A stretch of DNA of 64,000 nucleotides from positions 1 to 64,000 of the forward strand of contig NZ_AWGD01000035.1 of assembly GCF_000495795.1 (NCBI RefSeq), written 5' to 3'. Under the pieces are notes generated by a model, which worked only from the letters and a program-made list of their open reading frames with translations, did not search any database and was not told the origin of the DNA. Of this stretch, positions 1 to 7,605 are shown one piece after another (position 1 is the stretch's first letter; every line of letters begins with the position of its first letter). Source of the DNA: Asticcacaulis sp. AC460 (lineage in GTDB: Bacteria; Pseudomonadota; Alphaproteobacteria; Caulobacterales; Caulobacteraceae). Position numbers and translations under genes: made by a program.

Positions 1-595
1 ACAGCCGCAACACCCGGTCGGCCAGGCGCTCGATCTCGAAAGCGTCGTGGCTGACATACAGAACCGGCAAGGTCTTGCCGATCGCGGCGATCACCGGGAT
101 CAACCCGGCCTTGGCGTCGCCGTCCAGGCTGGACAGGGGCTCATCCATCAGAAGCAGGTCCGGCGCCGACAGCAGGGTACGCGCGATGGCCACCCTCTGG
201 CGCTCGCCTCCCGACAGCTTCGCCACGCCGCGGCCCAGCAGGCCATCAATGCCTGTCTGTTCCACCACGCGATCAAAATCGACCGACGCACCCGACCGAT
301 AACGGGCATAATCGAGATTGCCCTGCACGCTGAGGTGCGACAGCAGGGACGGTTCCTGGAAGACATAACCGATCCGGCGTTTATGGGCAGGAACGAACCG
401 GGCGCCGTCCTGCCACACCGCGTCACCGATCTTCACCCGGCCGTTCAGGCGAACCAGTCCGGCAATTGCGCGCAGAAGGGTGGTCTTGCCTGAGCCCGAC
501 GGTCCCCAGACGGCGGTGACACCCTGCGCGGGAACTGAAAACGCCGCATCGAGCGCAAATCCACCAACCGTACCGGAGAGCGAGACCTCAATCAC
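1..595 (-). CDS. modC: Molybdate ABC transporter ATP-binding protein ModC (3' part cut off by window edge)
   Basis: ATPase that would power molybdate import through ModB with substrate delivered by ModA. About 198 residues are visible. The Walker A sequence GPSGSGKTT lies about 35 residues from the start, the ABC signature LSGGE follows, and Walker B reads [11 protein letters not shown], so the nucleotide-binding domain is intact. The C-terminal part, where ModC proteins carry a molybdate-binding TOBE domain, lies beyond position 1. The start is a GTG at 593-595 that overlaps the modB stop by 8 bases, which implies translational coupling. It is the last visible gene of the porin-modA-VOC-modB-modC operon. 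Oxyanion specificity (molybdate or tungstate) cannot be told from this part. Confidence 0.9.
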   Translation of the reverse strand, partial: MIEVSLSGTVGGFALDAAFSVPAQGVTAVWGPSGSGKTTLLRAIAGLVRLNGRVKIGDAVWQDGARFVPAHKRRIGYVFQEPSLLSHLSVQGNLDYARYRSGASVDFDRVVEQTGIDGLLGRGVAKLSGGERQRVAIARTLLSAPDLLLMDEPLSSLDGDAKAGLIPVIAAIGKTLPVLYVSHDAFEIERLADRVLRL

Positions 596-1265
596 GCACA
601 GCCCTCCCGATACGGCGTTCGATCACCAGCAGGGCCAGCAGCACCACAAAGGCGAACACCATCAACCCACCGGCCAGCAGGTGCGCGCCGGCGAAGTTCA
701 GTTGCTCCACCATCTGGAAGATGCGGATAGACACCACCTCGGTCTTGCCCGGGATAGCGCCGCCGATCATCAGCACCACGCCGAACTCGCCTACCGTATG
801 GGCGAAGACCAGCAGGGCCGCCGTCAGGAAGCCTTTACGGGCCTGGGGCAGGGCGACGCTCCAGAAGGCGTCCCACGGCGAGGCGCGTAATGTGGCCGCC
901 ACTTCGAACGGGCGCGCGCCGATCGCCTCGAAGGCGTTGCGGATCGGCTGGACGGCAAACGGCAGCGAATAGAGGATCGACCCGATCACCAGCCCGGCGA
1001 AACTGAAGTTCAAAGTCCGGATACCGAAGGGCTGCAGCACCGCCATCAGCGGCGAGTTCGGCCCCATGGCGACCAGCAGGTAGAAGCCAAGCACCGTCGG
1101 CGGCAACACCACCGGCAAGGCGACCACGGCCGTGACGACATCGCGCACCAGACCCGAGCCGCGCGACAGCCACCACGCCAGGGGCGTGGCCAGCACCACC
1201 AGGCAGACCGTCGTCACGGCCGCCAGGTTGATGGTGACGACGATGGTATCCCCCAGACCGGTCAT
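588..1265 (-). CDS. modB: Molybdate ABC transporter permease ModB
   Basis: Inner-membrane permease of the molybdate transporter, 225 residues, the usual ModB length. Several hydrophobic segments are visible (near residues 5-30, 40-65, 80-100, 130-160 and 190-215). The cytoplasmic EAA-type loop is the stretch around [19 protein letters not shown], which contacts the ATPase. The ATG at 1263-1265 overlaps by one base the TAA stop of the upstream VOC gene, and its own stop overlaps the modC start, so modA, VOC, modB and modC are read as a tightly coupled unit. Assignment rests on sequence character and on the flanking modA and modC. Confidence 0.93.
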   Translation of the reverse strand: MTGLGDTIVVTINLAAVTTVCLVVLATPLAWWLSRGSGLVRDVVTAVVALPVVLPPTVLGFYLLVAMGPNSPLMAVLQPFGIRTLNFSFAGLVIGSILYSLPFAVQPIRNAFEAIGARPFEVAATLRASPWDAFWSVALPQARKGFLTAALLVFAHTVGEFGVVLMIGGAIPGKTEVVSIRIFQMVEQLNFAGAHLLAGGLMVFAFVVLLALLVIERRIGRAVRD

Positions 1266-1627
1266 TATTCAGGTTTGTGACAGACGGCTTCGATATTGTG
1301 CCCGTCGGGATCGAGCACGAAGGCGCCGTAATAGTTGGGATGATAGTGTTCGCGAATGCCCGGAGGACCATTGTCCTTGGCGCCGGCGGACATGGCGGCT
1401 TCATAGAAGGCGTCGACCGCCGCGCGGTTTTCGGCCTTCACGGCGACGTGCAGATAGTCCTTCGGCTCGCCATCGGCCAGCCAGAAATCCGGTTTGTTGA
1501 CGCCGAAACCGCTGCCCCAAGGGCCGTCCAGCACGAGCTTATAGCCCAGGGGCGCAAAGGCGGCGGTGTAAAACGCTTTGCTGCGTTCGCGGTCGGAAAC
1601 GCGGATGCCCATATGATCGATCATCAC
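1265..1627 (-). CDS. VOC-fold (glyoxalase/bleomycin-resistance type) protein inside the mod operon
   Basis: Small protein of 120 residues with the vicinal-oxygen-chelate fold pattern: [19 protein letters not shown] at the N-terminus, the central [13 protein letters not shown] strand and the C-terminal [15 protein letters not shown]. Conserved His near residue 5 and Glu in the last strand are plausible metal ligands. Family members act as lyases, dioxygenases or drug-binding proteins; the substrate here is unknown. It lies between modA and modB, with a 4-base overlap with the modA stop and a 1-base overlap with the modB start, so it is translated with the transporter. A role in molybdate handling is possible but not shown by the sequence; it may simply be a passenger. 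Confidence 0.85.
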   Translation of the reverse strand: MMIDHMGIRVSDRERSKAFYTAAFAPLGYKLVLDGPWGSGFGVNKPDFWLADGEPKDYLHVAVKAENRAAVDAFYEAAMSAGAKDNGPPGIREHYHPNYYGAFVLDPDGHNIEAVCHKPE

Positions 1628-2358
1628 TTCACCTCGTAGCCATAGGATTTGATGATGGCAATGGCCTGGGGACTGCGCAAAAAGTCAAGATAGGCCTTGG
1701 CGGCCGGATCCTTGGCGCCGGGCTGCAGCAGGATGGCCTGCTGATCGATCGGCGTATAGTAGGCTTTCGGCACCACCCAGCGCGAACCACCTTTTTCGTT
1801 AATCACCTGGGACAGGGCGACGAATCCCAGTTCCGCCGAACCGGTCGAAACGAAGGTATAGGCCTGGGCGATCGAGGTACCCCTGACGATCTTCGGCGCC
1901 ACCTGGTCGTACAACCCCATTTTCTTCAGTGTCTCCACCGCCGCAACCCCGTACGGCGCAGCGGCCGGATCGGCGATCGACAGGTGATCGTACTTGCCCT
2001 TCAGCACCGCGCCCTTGCCGTCGACAAAGCCGGGCTTGGCGCTCCACAGTACCAGGGTGCCGTAGGCATAGACGAAGCGCGTGCCCTTGACGCCCAGGCC
2101 CTCGGCCTCTAACCGCGTCGGGCGTTCGGCGTCGGCCGACAGGAAGACCTCGAACGGCGCGCCCTGCTGGATCTGGCTGTAGAAACCGCCCGACGGCCCG
2201 AAGCTCTGGGTGACGGTATGGCCGGTCTTCTTCAGGAAGGCCGTCGCGATCGCCTTGGCCGGTTCCGTGAAATTGGCCGCTACCGCTACCTGGACATCGC
2301 CCGCGTTCGCTGAACCGGCACAGATCGTCAATGCCAGGGCAAGCAGCGCGCGTTTCAT
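1624..2358 (-). CDS. modA: Periplasmic molybdate-binding protein ModA
   Basis: Substrate-binding component of the molybdate ABC transporter, 244 residues. The first about 19 residues form a Sec signal peptide ending ...GSANA, followed by mature GDVQVAVAANFTEPAKAIA. The VAVAANF and SFGPSGGFYSQIQQGAPFEVFLSAD stretches match the oxyanion-binding strands of the ModA family, where Ser, Ala and Tyr residues bind the anion. The start lies 18 bases after the stop of the porin gene, so the porin and the transporter are probably one transcript. No ModE repressor gene or clear ModE box is visible in the window. Confidence 0.93.
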   Translation of the reverse strand: MKRALLALALTICAGSANAGDVQVAVAANFTEPAKAIATAFLKKTGHTVTQSFGPSGGFYSQIQQGAPFEVFLSADAERPTRLEAEGLGVKGTRFVYAYGTLVLWSAKPGFVDGKGAVLKGKYDHLSIADPAAAPYGVAAVETLKKMGLYDQVAPKIVRGTSIAQAYTFVSTGSAELGFVALSQVINEKGGSRWVVPKAYYTPIDQQAILLQPGAKDPAAKAYLDFLRSPQAIAIIKSYGYEVK

Positions 2359-2376
2359 GGATAGGCTCCGGAAGTG

Positions 2377-3915
2377 TTAGAAGCCGAACTGGCTCCGCAC
2401 CGCGAAGCTAGTATAATCCTGGCCGATCTGCACGCCCGAACTGTTGCGGCGGTCGACTTTTACGTCCTGGCCCTGGAAGATGAAGCGCATGGCCGGATTC
2501 AGCGTCCAGCCCAGGCCCAGCGAGGTGATGTCCTGCTTGCCGCCGCGGATGCGATCGGCCGTCAGCGCTGCGTCGGCGTGATAATCCAGGTTCAGGGTCG
2601 AATAGCGCGCCACCAGTTCGAAGGCGCCCCACTGGCCCTTTTTCGGGTCGAAATTGGCCTTGGGCGTCACGCCGTCGAAGGCCGCGGTGACGGTGTTGTA
2701 CTTGCGCGATTCCCCGGTCAGCACCCAGCCGCCTTCGACATACCAGCCCGCGAAGTTGGGATCGGTAACGCCCGAGGCCGGATTGAAGCGCTCCATGTTC
2801 AGGCTGAAGGATTCGCCCTGAACGAAGACCGGACCGTTCTGATAGGCCAGTTCGACGCCGGTGATAGCGGCCGATTGCGCATTGACGGCGCCGGTATCGA
2901 CCAGGCGCGTGCTGTCGAGCCGCAGTTCCGGGCGGTCGCGGAACTGCACCGGATAACGCGTGGCCGCCGCGGCGCCGGCATCGGCCGGGTTGATGATGGC
3001 CGAATGGTTGATGCCGGCATGGACCAGCCAGCCGTCGCCCTTGAACGGCGTCCCCGCCACCCGGGCGGTGAAGCCCAGTTGCTCGTCGCTACTGGCGCCG
3101 GTGAAGCTGGCCGCCTGGGTGTTGAGGGTCGAGAGCGTGTTACCGGTCAAAGACACGTACCACAGCCAGCGGTCGTGGGCATTGAAGGCGGCCACACCCA
3201 TGCGGGTATCGCCGGCCGCCAGACTGCGTTGGATGTCTGAAACAGATGCGCGCTCCATGAACGGCGACGTCATGGTGGAACCGGCATCGCCTAGGCCGAC
3301 ATTGGGCGCGAACTCGCCGATGCGCAGCTTGGCCGACTTGAAGCCGGAATATTGCAGCCAGGCTTCGTGGAAACGGCCGACATCCTCGGCGCCGGAACCG
3401 CCGAAATCCAGCGTGATATTGTAGTCGAAATCGGTGAACAGCTTGCCGACCATGCCGATCCGGGCGCGGCGGAAATTGGTGCCGGAATTGAGGTCGCGGC
3501 CGATTACGGATGCCCCCAGGTCCTTGTCCTGATTATAACTGGCGGCATCGAACTGGAAGACGCTTTTGAACGCAACGCTGAAAGCGCCGTCGGTCGAGGC
3601 AATGGTCGGCGTGCCGTTCTTGATGGTGACCGGCGCGGTTTGGGGTGGCACCGGAGCGGGAGCCGGGATGGGGGCGGCGGCAACCTTCGTTGCCGGAACG
3701 GGGGCGCCGTACTGCTTGGCGACCTCGGCCTTCAGTCCGTCCAGTTCGCTCTGTTGAGAGTCGATCTGCTTTTGCTGGGAGTCGATCTGGGCCTGCATGG
3801 CGTCGATACGCGCCTGGACCTCCGGCGGCACCTGCTGCGCCAGGGCGGGAACGGCGGCGGCCATGGCAAGGGTGCTGAAGGCAAAAATCCGGGCTGTCCG
3901 GTGGAACCTACGCAT
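2377..3915 (-). CDS. Phosphate-selective porin (OprP/OprO-like) outer-membrane protein
   Basis: Outer-membrane beta-barrel of 512 residues. A signal peptide ends near ALA-QQ (residue 26). A Gln-rich coiled-coil segment (about residues 30-65, repeats of QKQIDSQQ) resembles the N-terminal trimerisation helices of OprP/OprO porins. The rest alternates polar and aromatic residues as in barrel strands and ends in ...VRSQFGF with C-terminal Phe, as expected for BAM recognition. OprP-family porins pass anions such as phosphate. Position at the head of the mod operon suggests molybdate or another oxyanion as cargo; this is inference. A good Shine-Dalgarno AGGGAG stands 9 bases before the ATG. Confidence 0.85.
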   Translation of the reverse strand: MRRFHRTARIFAFSTLAMAAAVPALAQQVPPEVQARIDAMQAQIDSQQKQIDSQQSELDGLKAEVAKQYGAPVPATKVAAAPIPAPAPVPPQTAPVTIKNGTPTIASTDGAFSVAFKSVFQFDAASYNQDKDLGASVIGRDLNSGTNFRRARIGMVGKLFTDFDYNITLDFGGSGAEDVGRFHEAWLQYSGFKSAKLRIGEFAPNVGLGDAGSTMTSPFMERASVSDIQRSLAAGDTRMGVAAFNAHDRWLWYVSLTGNTLSTLNTQAASFTGASSDEQLGFTARVAGTPFKGDGWLVHAGINHSAIINPADAGAAAATRYPVQFRDRPELRLDSTRLVDTGAVNAQSAAITGVELAYQNGPVFVQGESFSLNMERFNPASGVTDPNFAGWYVEGGWVLTGESRKYNTVTAAFDGVTPKANFDPKKGQWGAFELVARYSTLNLDYHADAALTADRIRGGKQDITSLGLGWTLNPAMRFIFQGQDVKVDRRNSSGVQIGQDYTSFAVRSQFGF

Positions 3916-3935
3916 GCAAAAATACTCCCTGTACT

Positions 3936-3957
3936 GATCTCTTAACCCTATAAGATC
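3936..3957. promoter_or_regulatory. Imperfect dyad upstream of the porin-mod operon
   Basis: Arms GATCT(C)TTA and TAAGATC flank a 6-base centre, with one bulged base, about 20 bases before the porin start. It sits where a promoter-proximal operator for the operon would lie. It does not match the long AT-rich ModE consensus, so the regulator, if any, is unknown. Confidence 0.25.
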
Positions 3958-4107
3958 GGATGGTTAATCACGTCTTACGCGAGACCGGTTCGCGGCCCCT
4001 ATGGCGTGAGTCGCGGTGAGAACGAAGTTCTTTTGTGACAGTTCGGTGTCAGGCTGGCCAGCGTGGGCAAAAGGCTTTAAGAGCACGCGAAACGACAGGA
4101 GCCGGAC

Positions 4108-4359
4108 ATGGCCATTGCCCAGAGCGAATTGCAGGCGCGCATCGAAGCGGCCTTTCCCGATGCCGAGGTGACCATCACCGACCTGGCCGGCGACGGCGAC
4201 CACTATAAGGCGCGCATCGTGTCGGCGGCGTTCAACGGCTTGGCCCGCGTGCGCCAGCATCAACTGGTCAACCGCGCCCTGGCCGACCTGCTCAGCGGCC
4301 CTCTGCATGCGCTGGCGCTGGAGACGGTGGCCCTGGAGACGGTGGCAAAGGACGGCTGA
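4108..4359 (+). CDS. BolA family protein (IbaG-like)
   Basis: 83-residue BolA-type protein. The N-terminal helix (SELQARIEAAFPDAEVTITD), the GDGDHYKARIVS strand with the conserved His and the RVRQHQLVNRALADLL helix carrying the invariant His match the class II KH-like fold. BolA proteins bind [2Fe-2S] clusters together with monothiol glutaredoxins and take part in iron-sulfur assembly or iron sensing. The last residues contain an in-frame 15-base tandem duplication (4318-4346) giving LETVALETVA, which makes the tail slightly longer than usual. The TGA stop shares one base with the ATG of the next gene (TGATG). No glutaredoxin gene is adjacent. Confidence 0.88.
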   Translation: MAIAQSELQARIEAAFPDAEVTITDLAGDGDHYKARIVSAAFNGLARVRQHQLVNRALADLLSGPLHALALETVALETVAKDG

Positions 4360-5297
4360 TGCTGTCCAAGGCCAGTTCAACCACGCTTGGAATCCTTTGC
4401 GGCATGGGCGCCGGTGCCCTGTGGGGGCTGGTCTTCCTGGCTCCGGAACTGGCGCAGGACTTCAGCCCGTTGCTGCTGACGATCGGCCGCTATATTGCCT
4501 ATGGAGTCATCTCCGTGCTGCTGATCGCGCCGCGCTGGCAGGTTTTGCGAGCAGCCATGACGGGGCGGGAATGGCTGGCGCTCGCCTGGCTGGCCCTGGC
4601 GGGGAACACGCTCTACTATATCTTCCTGTCGTCGGCCGTTCAGATGGGCGGCATCGCCATGACCTCGCTGGTGATCGGTTTCCTGCCGGTGGCGGTGACC
4701 CTGATCGGCAGCCGCGCCCACGGCGCCGTGCCGTTGATGCGCCTGCTGCCGTCCTTGCTGTGCTGCGCCGCAGGCGCCGTCTGCATCGGCTGGCAGGCCT
4801 TGGCGGTCCCCGCGCAGTCGCCGATCACGCAGTTGGTAGGGCTGCTTTGCGCCGTCGGGGCGCTGGTGTCGTGGACGATCTATGCCGTCGGCAACCGCCA
4901 CTGGCTGGAAAAACTTGGCGCTGTGTCGGCCCAGGACTGGAACCTGCTGACCGGCGTGGTCACTGGCGCCCAGGCGCTGTTGCTGATTCCGGTGGCGTTG
5001 GTCCTCGATCATACCCATCATGATGCCGCCGCCTGGATGCGGTTTGCCGGCGTGTCCATCGGTGTTGCGGTGGTGGCCTCAATTGTCGGCAATGCCCTGT
5101 GGAACCGGATGAGCCGTTTGCTGCCCCTGACCCTGGTCGGCCAGATGATCCTGTTCGAAACCCTGTTCGCCCTGATCTATGGCTTTGTCTGGGAACAGCG
5201 ATGGCCGACGGTGCTCGAAGCTGCCGCCTTTGTGCTGATCTGCGTCGGGGTGATCTCCTGTATTTCGGCGCATCGAACCCAGGTGGAACCTCACTAA
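4359..5297 (+). CDS. EamA (DMT superfamily) membrane transporter
   Basis: 312-residue inner-membrane protein with about ten hydrophobic segments arranged as two EamA repeats: the first from residue 10 to about 145, the second from about 165 to the end. Glycine-rich GMGAGALWGLVFLAPE at the N-terminus is typical. Family members export amino acids, drugs or metabolites; the substrate cannot be predicted. Translation is coupled to the BolA gene by the TGATG overlap. No promoter of its own is needed. The C-terminus ends about 60 bases before the LexA box of imuA, and no terminator is obvious between them. Confidence 0.85.
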   Translation: MLSKASSTTLGILCGMGAGALWGLVFLAPELAQDFSPLLLTIGRYIAYGVISVLLIAPRWQVLRAAMTGREWLALAWLALAGNTLYYIFLSSAVQMGGIAMTSLVIGFLPVAVTLIGSRAHGAVPLMRLLPSLLCCAAGAVCIGWQALAVPAQSPITQLVGLLCAVGALVSWTIYAVGNRHWLEKLGAVSAQDWNLLTGVVTGAQALLLIPVALVLDHTHHDAAAWMRFAGVSIGVAVVASIVGNALWNRMSRLLPLTLVGQMILFETLFALIYGFVWEQRWPTVLEAAAFVLICVGVISCISAHRTQVEPH

Positions 5298-5355
5298 GAG
5301 CTATTATCCTGAATCGCTTCAACAATTTATCCGCCTTGACTCCTGACCATTTTTG

Positions 5356-5370
5356 GAACAAAACAAGAAC
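5356..5370 (+). promoter_or_regulatory. LexA (SOS) box, GAAC-N7-GAAC
   Basis: GAAC at 5356-5359 and GAAC at 5367-5370 are separated by exactly seven bases. This equals the direct-repeat LexA site of Alphaproteobacteria (GTTC-N7-GTTC read on the other strand). It lies 30 bases before the imuA start, the expected place for repression of the mutasome operon by LexA and derepression after DNA damage. Confidence 0.85.
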
Positions 5371-5399
5371 ATATTTCCGAAGAAATCGGAGGATGGTGA

Positions 5400-6176
5400 G
5401 TGGTCCCAATGGCGAAACCTGCGTTCGAAAATCTCGAAGCGCTGCGTCGGCACGTCCAACTGCTGGAGGGCAGCCGACGCGCCGCCGGTGTGCTGCCGTT
5501 CGGCATCGAACGGATCGACGCCCGCTTACCCGGCGGCGGGCTGACCCTGGGCGCCCTGCATGAAGTGGCCGGCCGCGACCAGGGCGTGGTCGACGGCGCC
5601 GCCGCGGCGCTGTTCGTCGCCGGCATTGCCGCCCGCACCAAAGGCCATGTGCTGTGGTGTCTGACCCAGGCCGATTTGTTCGCGCCCGGCCTGGCCCAAG
5701 CGGGACTGGATCCGCAGCGCGTCATCTGTGTCGAAGCCGGCGATGAGAAAAGCGTTCTGCTGTGCTGCGAGGAGGCCCTGCGCCATGGCGGCCTGGGGGC
5801 TGTGGTGGCCGAGGTGTCGCGCCTGTCGCTGACGGCGTCGCGGCGGCTGCAACTGGCCGCCGAGAACACCCGTACCCTGGCCCTGGCGCTGCGGCGCTGG
5901 GGCAAGGTCAAGGAAGCCGCCGAATTCGGCCTGCCGACGGCGGCGGTGACGCGCTGGCGCATCGCATCCGCCCGTTCGCACGCCCTGCCGGTGGCCGGTA
6001 TCGGCACGGCGCGCTGGCGGTTGGAACTGCTGCGCTGCAAGGGCGGAGATGCCGCCGAATTCGATGTGGAGGCAAGGTATGGCCAGGCTGGTCTCGCTCT
6101 ATCTGCCCCGCTGGCCGACCGATCGGCTGCGGCGGCAGTGGCGGCACGACGCGACGGCTTCCGCGCCGCCTCCTGA
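5400..6176 (+). CDS. imuA: ImuA, SOS mutasome accessory protein (RecA-like)
   Basis: 258-residue ImuA/SulA-like protein, the first component of the ImuA-ImuB-DnaE2 translesion mutasome. The GIERIDARLPGGGLTLGALHEV region is the RecA-like core start and is typical of ImuA; a standard Walker A is not present. GTG at 5400 is preferred because GGAGG (5388-5392) stands 7 bases upstream; ATG at 5409 is an alternative with poorer spacing. A LexA box lies just upstream. The 3' end overlaps imuB by about 98 bases, so the two are coupled. ImuA is thought to help recruit or regulate ImuB at stalled forks. Confidence 0.92.
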   Translation: MVPMAKPAFENLEALRRHVQLLEGSRRAAGVLPFGIERIDARLPGGGLTLGALHEVAGRDQGVVDGAAAALFVAGIAARTKGHVLWCLTQADLFAPGLAQAGLDPQRVICVEAGDEKSVLLCCEEALRHGGLGAVVAEVSRLSLTASRRLQLAAENTRTLALALRRWGKVKEAAEFGLPTAAVTRWRIASARSHALPVAGIGTARWRLELLRCKGGDAAEFDVEARYGQAGLALSAPLADRSAAAAVAARRDGFRAAS

Positions 6177-7605
6177 GGCGCCGCTGGTGCTGAAGGGCAT
6201 GGACGGCCGTCGCCGCGTGGTTACGGCCGCCGACCGCGCCGCCCATATGGCCGGTCTGCGCGTCGGTATGCCCCTGACCAAGGCCCAGGCCCTGGTCGAG
6301 GACCTGGCTGTCTATAACGCCAATCCGGACGGCGACCGCGACGCCCTGGAACGCCTGGCCGGCTGGGCGCTGCAGACCTATTCGCCGGTGGTGGCCGCCG
6401 ATCCGCCCGACGGCCTGATCCTGGATATCACCGGCGCCGATCACCTGCATGGCGGCGAGGCGGTATTGCTGGACGGCCTGATCCGCCGGCTGTCGGATCA
6501 AGGCATCGAAGCGACCGCCGCTATCGCCGACACCTGGGGCGCCGCCCATGCCCTGGCGCGGTTCGTGGCGCGTCCGACCGTGATTATACCGCCTGGCGAC
6601 AGCGCCAAGGTCGTCCGCAACCTGCATGCCGCTGCTCTGCGTCTGCCGCTCAACCTGGTCGAAAGCCTGTGCGTGCTGGGCTTCGAGACGGTGGGCGACC
6701 TGGCATCACAACCGCGCGCGCCTCTGGTCCATCGCTTCGGCCGTGAGTTGAGCCGGCGGCTGGACCAGATGTTCGGCTATCTGGCCGAACCGGTCGATCC
6801 GGTCGATCTACCCGATGTTACCGAAGTCAAACGGGTGTTTTTCGAGCCGATCGGGGCGCCGGAAACCCTGGCGCGCTATACGGCGAAACTGACGGAGGAA
6901 CTATGCGATGCCCTGGAAGCGCGCGGGGAGGGGGCGCGGCAGTTGGATCTGTATTTCGTCCGCGTCGACGGCCGTATCGAAGCCATTCGTGTCGGCACTG
7001 CCAAACCGGTGCGCGATACCGCTCGCCTGACGCGGCTGTTGTGCGACAAGATCGAGACCGTCGATCCCGGCTTTGGCATCGAGCGCATGCGCCTGATCGC
7101 CACCCTGGCCGAACCCCTGGTCATGACCCAGACCAGCAGCCACGAAGAGGCCGGTCCCGACCTGGCCAGCCTGGTCGATATCCTGAGCAACCGCATCGGT
7201 GGCGAACGGATCTATCGCCTGACCGCGATCGAAAGCGATGTCCCGGAACGGTCGGTACGGCGGACATCGCCTCTGACGTCCACCGACAATGGCTGGCCGG
7301 CCCACTGGCCGCGGCCGATCCGGCTTTTTCGTCGCCCCGAACCGGTTCTGCTCCTGGCGGCATTGCCCGATCATCCCCCCGGAGCCCTGACCTGGCGCGG
7401 CGCCCGTCATCGGGTGGTCTCGGCCGACGGGCCGGAACGCATCTTCGGTGAATGGTGGAAGCACGACAACGAAACATGGGCCGTGCGCGACTATTTCCGT
7501 GTCGAACTGGATACCGGTGAGCGCCTGTGGCTGTTCCGCAATGGCGACGGCGAAGACGCTGATCCCGACAAGCACAAATGGTTCCTGCACGGGATGTTCG
7601 CATGA
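6079..7605 (+). CDS. imuB: ImuB, Y-family polymerase-like mutasome scaffold
   Basis: 508 residues. The protein has the Y-family polymerase fold but begins MARLVSLYLPRWPTDRL, where real Y polymerases carry the catalytic Asp motif, so it is expected to be catalytically inactive and to act as adaptor between the beta clamp and DnaE2. Motifs LILDITGADHLHGG and the helix-hairpin-helix-like SLCVLGFETVGDLASQPR are typical. The C-terminal part (RPIRLFRRPEPVLLL) matches the ImuB tail. ATG 6079 is chosen because GGAGG at 6068-6072 stands six bases before it; a longer start at 6049 lacks this. The stop overlaps the dnaE2 start (ATGA). Confidence 0.93.
   Translation: MARLVSLYLPRWPTDRLRRQWRHDATASAPPPEAPLVLKGMDGRRRVVTAADRAAHMAGLRVGMPLTKAQALVEDLAVYNANPDGDRDALERLAGWALQTYSPVVAADPPDGLILDITGADHLHGGEAVLLDGLIRRLSDQGIEATAAIADTWGAAHALARFVARPTVIIPPGDSAKVVRNLHAAALRLPLNLVESLCVLGFETVGDLASQPRAPLVHRFGRELSRRLDQMFGYLAEPVDPVDLPDVTEVKRVFFEPIGAPETLARYTAKLTEELCDALEARGEGARQLDLYFVRVDGRIEAIRVGTAKPVRDTARLTRLLCDKIETVDPGFGIERMRLIATLAEPLVMTQTSSHEEAGPDLASLVDILSNRIGGERIYRLTAIESDVPERSVRRTSPLTSTDNGWPAHWPRPIRLFRRPEPVLLLAALPDHPPGALTWRGARHRVVSADGPERIFGEWWKHDNETWAVRDYFRVELDTGERLWLFRNGDGEDADPDKHKWFLHGMFA

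Noticed and set aside
3936-3957. A ModE box before the porin-mod operon
   Set aside because: The dyad there is short and does not match the ModE pattern. It is listed only as an unassigned dyad.
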